From: Cyanobacteriota bacterium
GTDB taxonomy: Bacteria; Cyanobacteriota; Cyanobacteriia; SKYG9
NCBI GenBank assembly: GCA_025054735.1
Contig: JANWZG010000152.1
Location: 1-8,398 of the forward strand
Length of the DNA stretch: 8,398 bases
Direction of reading: 5' to 3'
Shown: in pieces, positions 5,344-8,398 of the stretch
Numbering within the stretch: the stretch's first letter is position 1
Layout: each line of letters starts with the position of its first letter
The notes under the pieces: model-generated
Databases searched by the model: none
What the model was told of the DNA's origin: nothing
The model's input: the letters and a program-made list of their open reading frames with translations, nothing else
Translations under genes and position numbers: made by a program

Positions 5344-5871
5344 ATGAACAACCTTGCACAGGTGAAGCAAGTCTTGCGCATCACTACAATTACAGCGCTA
5401 GCATCGACTGCTCTTTGGGCGCAGTCTGACTTGGTTGATGCCCAAGCTGCTTACAACGGCTATGTAGGGGTTGGTGCAGGCTTTGGATTTACGGAAGGTG
5501 CTTCTGGTGAGCCTGCTGGCACATCAGTTGTAATTGCTGGTCGTCAAAAAGTGGGGCAGTTGCCTGTATCAGTACGAGGTCAAGTTTTCATCTTTAGTGG
5601 CACAACTGCTTTTGTACCAACTATTTCCTACGACCTGCAAGTTGGTTCTAACTCTTTGGTTTATTTGGGTGGAGGTGTGGCTTTAACAGAGGGAGAGCGT
5701 CCATCGCCAGTCGGTAATCGGAATGCATTTGTGTTGCAACCTGGTATTGATATTGGTTTGGGGGACAGTAATACACTGATCTTTATCAACGGTGTGTATG
5801 CCTTCAACGCCTACAAGGGCAATAATGGCAATGCCTTCTCGCTACAAGGTGGAGTAGGTCTACAGTTTTAA
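5344..5871 (+). CDS. Secreted beta-barrel-like outer-membrane protein, paralogue 1 (175 aa)
   Basis: Probable small outer-membrane barrel; its cargo or role is unknown. The ATG at 5344 gives a signal peptide (positive start, hydrophobic TTITALASTALWA, cleavage near VDAQA at 35). The mature part, about 140 aa, alternates short beta strands with Gly/Asn turns: YVGVGAGFGF, LPVSVRGQVFIF, TAFVPTISYDLQV, LVYLGGGVAL, AFVLQPGIDIGL, TLIFINGVYAF, and ends GGVGLQF. A terminal Phe is typical of barrels recognised by the BAM machinery. The size suits an eight-stranded OmpX/OmpA-like barrel. An upstream in-frame GTG/ATG extension to 5209 is rejected because it precedes the signal peptide and overlaps the divergent gene. 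GGGA lies 8 nt upstream as a weak ribosome site. It is paired with a second copy 48 nt downstream. Confidence 0.82.
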   Translation: MNNLAQVKQVLRITTITALASTALWAQSDLVDAQAAYNGYVGVGAGFGFTEGASGEPAGTSVVIAGRQKVGQLPVSVRGQVFIFSGTTAFVPTISYDLQVGSNSLVYLGGGVALTEGERPSPVGNRNAFVLQPGIDIGLGDSNTLIFINGVYAFNAYKGNNGNAFSLQGGVGLQF

Positions 5872-5892
5872 GCTTGCCTGTGCTTAAGTTTT
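5867..5892 (+). terminator. Hairpin with T-tract between the two barrel genes
   Basis: TTTAAGC (5867-5873) and GCTTAAG (5882-5888) pair over 7 bp (one G-T) around an 8-nt loop, followed by TTTT (5889-5892). The stem includes the stop codon of paralogue 1. It is AT-rich and the T-run is short, so it is more likely a partial terminator or attenuator, or a processing stem, than a full stop. Confidence 0.4.
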
Positions 5893-5905
5893 GTGCTGAT
5901 GTAAT

Positions 5906-5910
5906 AGAGG
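5906..5910 (+). promoter_or_regulatory. Shine-Dalgarno that fixes the start of barrel paralogue 2
   Basis: AGAGG ends 9 nt before the ATG at 5920. It abuts a TTG at 5911 with no spacer, which rules out that earlier start. Confidence 0.6.
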
Positions 5911-5919
5911 TTGAAATTC

Positions 5920-6447
5920 ATGAAAGGTTGGTCTGGCTCGTCGATATTAAGTGCCGTTGGGTTGGTGGGTGTGCTAGCTGGTGGGTGTTTAATGCTTACC
6001 AACCCTACTGCAAAGGCACAGCCTGCTTATGGTAGCTATATTGGTGTAGGTGCAGCCTATGGACTAACGAGTGGCGGGCCAGGGGAAGAGAATGGTCTAG
6101 GTGGTGTTGTAGCTGTTCGCTATAAGTTTTTAGAGCTACCAGTTTCGGTGCGGGCGCAGTTGTTTGCTCTCAGAGGCTCGACAGCATTTGTGCCTACAGT
6201 TTCTTATGATGTGCCGATTGGATGGCAAACTGATGTTTATGTTGGTGTTGGGGCATCAGTTACCGATGGTACGACCCCTTCGCCCGTAGGTAATCGGTCT
6301 GCATTTGTGATTCAACCTGGTATTGATTTTGCTGTGCCTAATAGTAATGTTGTGATTTTCGCTAACAGTGTATTTGCGTTTAATGCATTTAAGGGCAATG
6401 GCAACACGGCGATCGCTATTCAAGGTGGACTAGGGTTGCAGTTCTAA
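5920..6447 (+). CDS. Secreted beta-barrel-like outer-membrane protein, paralogue 2 (175 aa)
   Basis: Tandem duplicate of the preceding gene with the same length. By my hand count, 61 of 105 residues are identical over 71-175 without any gap, including LPVSVR (73-78), TAFVPT (88-93), SPVGNR (121-126), QPGID (132-136), AFNA.KGN (153-160) and the final GLQF. The signal peptide differs: MKGWSGSSILSAVGLVGVL, then a probable cleavage at AKA|Q (33/34). A Cys at 23 in LAGGC loosely resembles a lipobox, but the -3 residue is Ala, so signal peptidase I cleavage is favoured. Function is unknown; an outer-membrane location is inferred from the signal, strand pattern and terminal Phe. It probably shares the upstream promoter, subject to the hairpin in the 48-nt gap. 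HIP1 (6409-6416) lies within it. Confidence 0.83.
   Translation: MKGWSGSSILSAVGLVGVLAGGCLMLTNPTAKAQPAYGSYIGVGAAYGLTSGGPGEENGLGGVVAVRYKFLELPVSVRAQLFALRGSTAFVPTVSYDVPIGWQTDVYVGVGASVTDGTTPSPVGNRSAFVIQPGIDFAVPNSNVVIFANSVFAFNAFKGNGNTAIAIQGGLGLQF
6409..6416. repeat. HIP1 octamer GCGATCGC
   Basis: Exact HIP1 copy near the 3' end of barrel paralogue 2. Confidence 0.9.
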
Positions 6448-6798
6448 GTTTGCAAAATCTAGTGGTGGTATTTTGTTCAAGTAGCTATCTCTATGCAACG
6501 AGCAAGTCTAATTCCCTAGGATTGCAGGCTGACAAATACAACTGCGTGTAACGTTAGGTGTAGTTCGGCACACTTACTAAATTAGTGTTGAGGCTACGGC
6601 AGTAGAGTTGTTATAGTCGTTGTAGTTGGCTTGTCTCTACTTAGCTGTTAGTGAAAGACTGACTTTAGGTTTATTGCTGGCATAGGGTAGCAGGTAAGAC
6701 TATTTATATTCCTGTCTTTTTGTATGGTTTTAGAAAAGATATGGAATTCTAGTGATAACGACTTCCTCACGGGCTAAATATACGGGCTAAATAGGCAT
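6448..6798. other. 351-bp spacer between the barrel pair and the protease
   Basis: No ORF with coding character is seen. It contains a 7-bp inverted repeat AGTAGAG (6601-6607) / CTCTACT (6635-6641) with a 27-nt loop, an AT-rich stretch around 6701-6750 where the protease promoter probably lies, and a 13-bp tandem repeat next to the protease start. I could not assign a well-spaced -35/-10 pair. No clear terminator follows the second barrel gene. Confidence 0.4.
6769..6794 (+). repeat. 13-bp tandem repeat next to the protease start codon
   Basis: ACGGGCTAAATAT (6769-6781) is followed by ACGGGCTAAATAG (6782-6794), 12 of 13 identical, ending 4 nt before the ATG at 6799. It occupies the leader where a Shine-Dalgarno should be; only a weak TAGG is present. 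It could be a regulator site or a product of slippage. Confidence 0.7.
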
Positions 6799-8106
6799 AT
6801 GGCACTTTCAACACGTGGACTGGTTCTTGGCGCAACTGCATTTGCAATCACAACGATCGGGATTACGGGTGCTGGCTTACACCTCTCCGAAGGTCAAGCC
6901 TTCTTTCAAGAAAGCCCCAAGGAGTTGGTTGACGAGGTTTGGCAGATTATTGACCGTAACTACGTTGATGGCACCTTTAATCAGGTGGACTGGAAGGCAG
7001 TGCGATTGGAATACCTCAACCGATCCTATGCCAACAAGGAAGAAGCCTATAAAGCTGTGCGGGAAATGTTGAAGCGCCTCAACGATCCCTACACCAGATT
7101 TATGGATCCAACCGAGTTTCGTAACATGCAGATTGACACCTCCGGAGAGTTGACGGGTGTTGGTATTCAACTCTCTCAGGATGAGGAAACTAAGAAACTA
7201 GTTGTGGTGTCTCCCATAGAAGATACTCCTGCTGCAAAGGCGGGAATTCTTGCCCGCGACATCATCGTAAAAATTGATGGCAAAAGCACTGAGGGCATGA
7301 ATGTAGACCAGGCAGTTAACCTTATTCGGGGGCCTGTGAACACTCAAGTAACTCTAACCATTTTGCGTGGCGGCCAAGAGCGGGACTACGTGCTAAAGCG
7401 GGCTAAGATTGAAATCCACCCTGTTCGTTTCAGTGTTAAGGAAAGCGCTTCGGGTAAGGTTGGGTACATTCGTCTTAACCAGTTCAGCGCTAATGCTTCA
7501 GGTGAAATGCGAGATGCCATCAAAGCGTTGGAGCAGCAGCAGGTAGTGGGCTACATTCTAGACTTGCGATCGAACCCTGGTGGCCTGTTATATGCCAGCA
7601 TTGAGATTGCTCGGATGTGGCTAAACGAAGGCACAATCGTATCTACGGTTAATCGTCAGGGGGTGACCGATCTAGAACGGGCAAATCGGCGTGCTCTAAC
7701 CAACAAACCCTTGGTTATCCTCGTGGATGGTGGCTCTGCCAGTGCTAGCGAAATTTTGTCGGGGGCATTGCAAGATAACAAGCGGGCAATACTTGTGGGT
7801 ACCAAGACCTTTGGGAAAGGTCTGGTGCAGTCAGTGCGGAGTTTGGGTGATGGCTCTGGCCTAGCTGTGACGATCGCAAAATACCTAACCCCCAGCGGTA
7901 GAGATATTAACAAACATGGCATTGATCCAAATGTAGTCATTGAGTTGACTGAGGAACAACGTAAGATGCTGAGCCGCGATCGTGACAAGATTGGGACAAT
8001 GGATGATCCCCAATACGCAAAGGCCATGGAAGTTTTACGGCGGCAAATTCTTGCAGCTCAACAGGGAACCCAAGCTAGCAGCCCATCAGACCCTACTCAG
8101 AATTGA
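6799..8106 (+). CDS. Carboxyl-terminal processing peptidase, S41A family (CtpB/CtpC-like)
   Basis: Serine endoprotease of the tail-specific protease family, exported to the thylakoid lumen or periplasm, where it trims or degrades proteins from their C-termini. Features of the 435-aa product: an N-terminal uncleaved anchor or signal (8-29), an N-terminal helical domain with SPKELVDEVWQIIDRNYVD (39-57) and DPYTRFMDP (96-104), a PDZ domain at about 108-195 (ELTGVGIQL, AKAGI, GDI-like RDIIVKIDG), the protease core with GYIRLNQFS (222-230) and DLRSNPGG (255-262), and the Ser/Lys dyad S315 (GGSASASEI) and K340 (FGKG), 25 residues apart as in the family. It ends in a Gln/Ser/Pro-rich tail. The CtpA paralogue, which matures photosystem II D1, usually has a different N-terminal block, so I favour CtpB or CtpC without choosing. 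No strong Shine-Dalgarno. Convergent with the 67-aa gene. Confidence 0.93.
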   Translation: MALSTRGLVLGATAFAITTIGITGAGLHLSEGQAFFQESPKELVDEVWQIIDRNYVDGTFNQVDWKAVRLEYLNRSYANKEEAYKAVREMLKRLNDPYTRFMDPTEFRNMQIDTSGELTGVGIQLSQDEETKKLVVVSPIEDTPAAKAGILARDIIVKIDGKSTEGMNVDQAVNLIRGPVNTQVTLTILRGGQERDYVLKRAKIEIHPVRFSVKESASGKVGYIRLNQFSANASGEMRDAIKALEQQQVVGYILDLRSNPGGLLYASIEIARMWLNEGTIVSTVNRQGVTDLERANRRALTNKPLVILVDGGSASASEILSGALQDNKRAILVGTKTFGKGLVQSVRSLGDGSGLAVTIAKYLTPSGRDINKHGIDPNVVIELTEEQRKMLSRDRDKIGTMDDPQYAKAMEVLRRQILAAQQGTQASSPSDPTQN

Positions 8107-8146
8107 CCGCTGAGCTAGGTACTCATATAACAATCCTGTAGATTAA

Positions 8147-8350
8147 TTAGGACGGTAAACACTTGCCAGCGCGAATCAGCCCAACTCGGCGGGCAATGGC
8201 CTCCTGTCGGGAGCTAAATGGCCCCCATACATCCTGTGATTGAGGCTCAGTAGTGGTTGAAGGCTGTGGTTGATGCATGGTGCTACCAGCCCGAATTTCA
8301 CAGTGTCCGCTCTCCTGTTTAACAATGTACCAAACGTCGGTTGTAGCCAT
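8147..8350 (-). CDS. Conserved cyanobacterial small hypothetical protein (67 aa)
   Basis: Function unknown. The product has two ordered parts: TDVWYIVKQESGHCEI (4-19) and VWGPFSSRQEAIARRVGLIRAGKCLP (41-66), joined by a low-complexity linker rich in Gln, Ser, Thr and Pro (24-39). The second part resembles a motif I associate with small cyanobacterial hypotheticals; two cysteines (C17, C64) are noted. No signal peptide or membrane segment. Start chosen at 8350 because GGAG (8357-8360) lies 6 nt upstream; the ATG at 8362, four codons earlier, contains that GGAG and has no site of its own. It converges on the protease gene with a 40-nt gap that shows no good terminator. Confidence 0.75.
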   Translation of the reverse strand: MATTDVWYIVKQESGHCEIRAGSTMHQPQPSTTTEPQSQDVWGPFSSRQEAIARRVGLIRAGKCLPS

Positions 8351-8367
8351 TGATGACTCCATTGATG
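8347..8367 (-). repeat. 9-bp direct repeat that duplicates the start codon
   Basis: CATCAATGG occurs twice with period 12 (minus strand), each copy carrying an ATG in the same frame. The bases between the ATGs hold the GGAG Shine-Dalgarno for the downstream one. Gene callers may choose either start. Confidence 0.7.
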
Positions 8368-8398
8368 TTGATTTTGGTATAGTGTAGTGATGAGGTAG

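Noticed and set aside
6877..7170. Leftward ORF inside the protease gene
   Set aside because: Antisense shadow of the conserved N-terminal domain of the protease; no homology recognised.
8107..8146. Bidirectional terminator between the convergent protease and 67-aa gene
   Set aside because: Only a 4-bp TCCT/AGGA pairing with a long loop; not sufficient to call.

Overview
The window reads as cyanobacterial chromosome. Four exact copies of the octamer GCGATCGC (HIP1, strongly over-represented in many cyanobacterial genomes) lie at 2846, 3894, 5064 and 6409; chance predicts about 0.13 in this length. The protein set fits: cyanobacterial-type CysA and TrmD, an FHA-GAF-nucleotide cyclase, a carboxyl-terminal processing protease of the CtpB/CtpC type, and several small proteins that look like cyanobacteria-restricted hypotheticals. 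I see no insertion sequence, phage gene, CRISPR array, tRNA or rRNA.

Layout. 1-277 (-): N-terminal part of a sulfate/thiosulfate importer ATPase (cysA), cut by the window edge. 278-446: divergent control region with a GTTAT-N8-ATAAC dyad. 447-2237 (+): trmD, then a DppB-type peptide/nickel ABC permease 45 nt later. 2238-2826: long spacer with two short tandem-repeat blocks, a 15-bp perfect palindrome and one doubtful small ORF. 2827-5263 (-): three genes read leftward: a 110-aa conserved hypothetical, the FHA-GAF-cyclase (554 aa), and a 97-aa DUF2103-like protein. 5264-5343: short divergent promoter region. 5344-6447 (+): two tandem, equal-length (175 aa) secreted beta-barrel-like paralogues with a hairpin between them. 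6448-6798: spacer. 6799-8106 (+): S41A protease. 8147-8350 (-): 67-aa conserved hypothetical, convergent with the protease.

How the genes may work together. Most of the window looks like ordinary housekeeping and envelope/signalling genes rather than one dedicated system. The clearest functional unit is the leftward signalling block: a cyclase whose N-terminus should read phosphothreonine (FHA) and a small ligand or protein (GAF), with a small DUF2103-like protein 43 nt downstream. Its leader carries an 8-bp perfect inverted repeat and a hairpin that covers the likely ribosome binding site. The tandem barrel genes probably make small outer-membrane proteins, and the neighbouring Ctp protease probably acts in the lumen or periplasm; a link between them is only positional.

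The least expected theme is a set of short tandem duplications (10, 12, 13, 20 and 21 bp, plus a 9-bp direct repeat with period 12) in the spacers or across gene ends, one spanning a stop codon and one creating a duplicated start codon.
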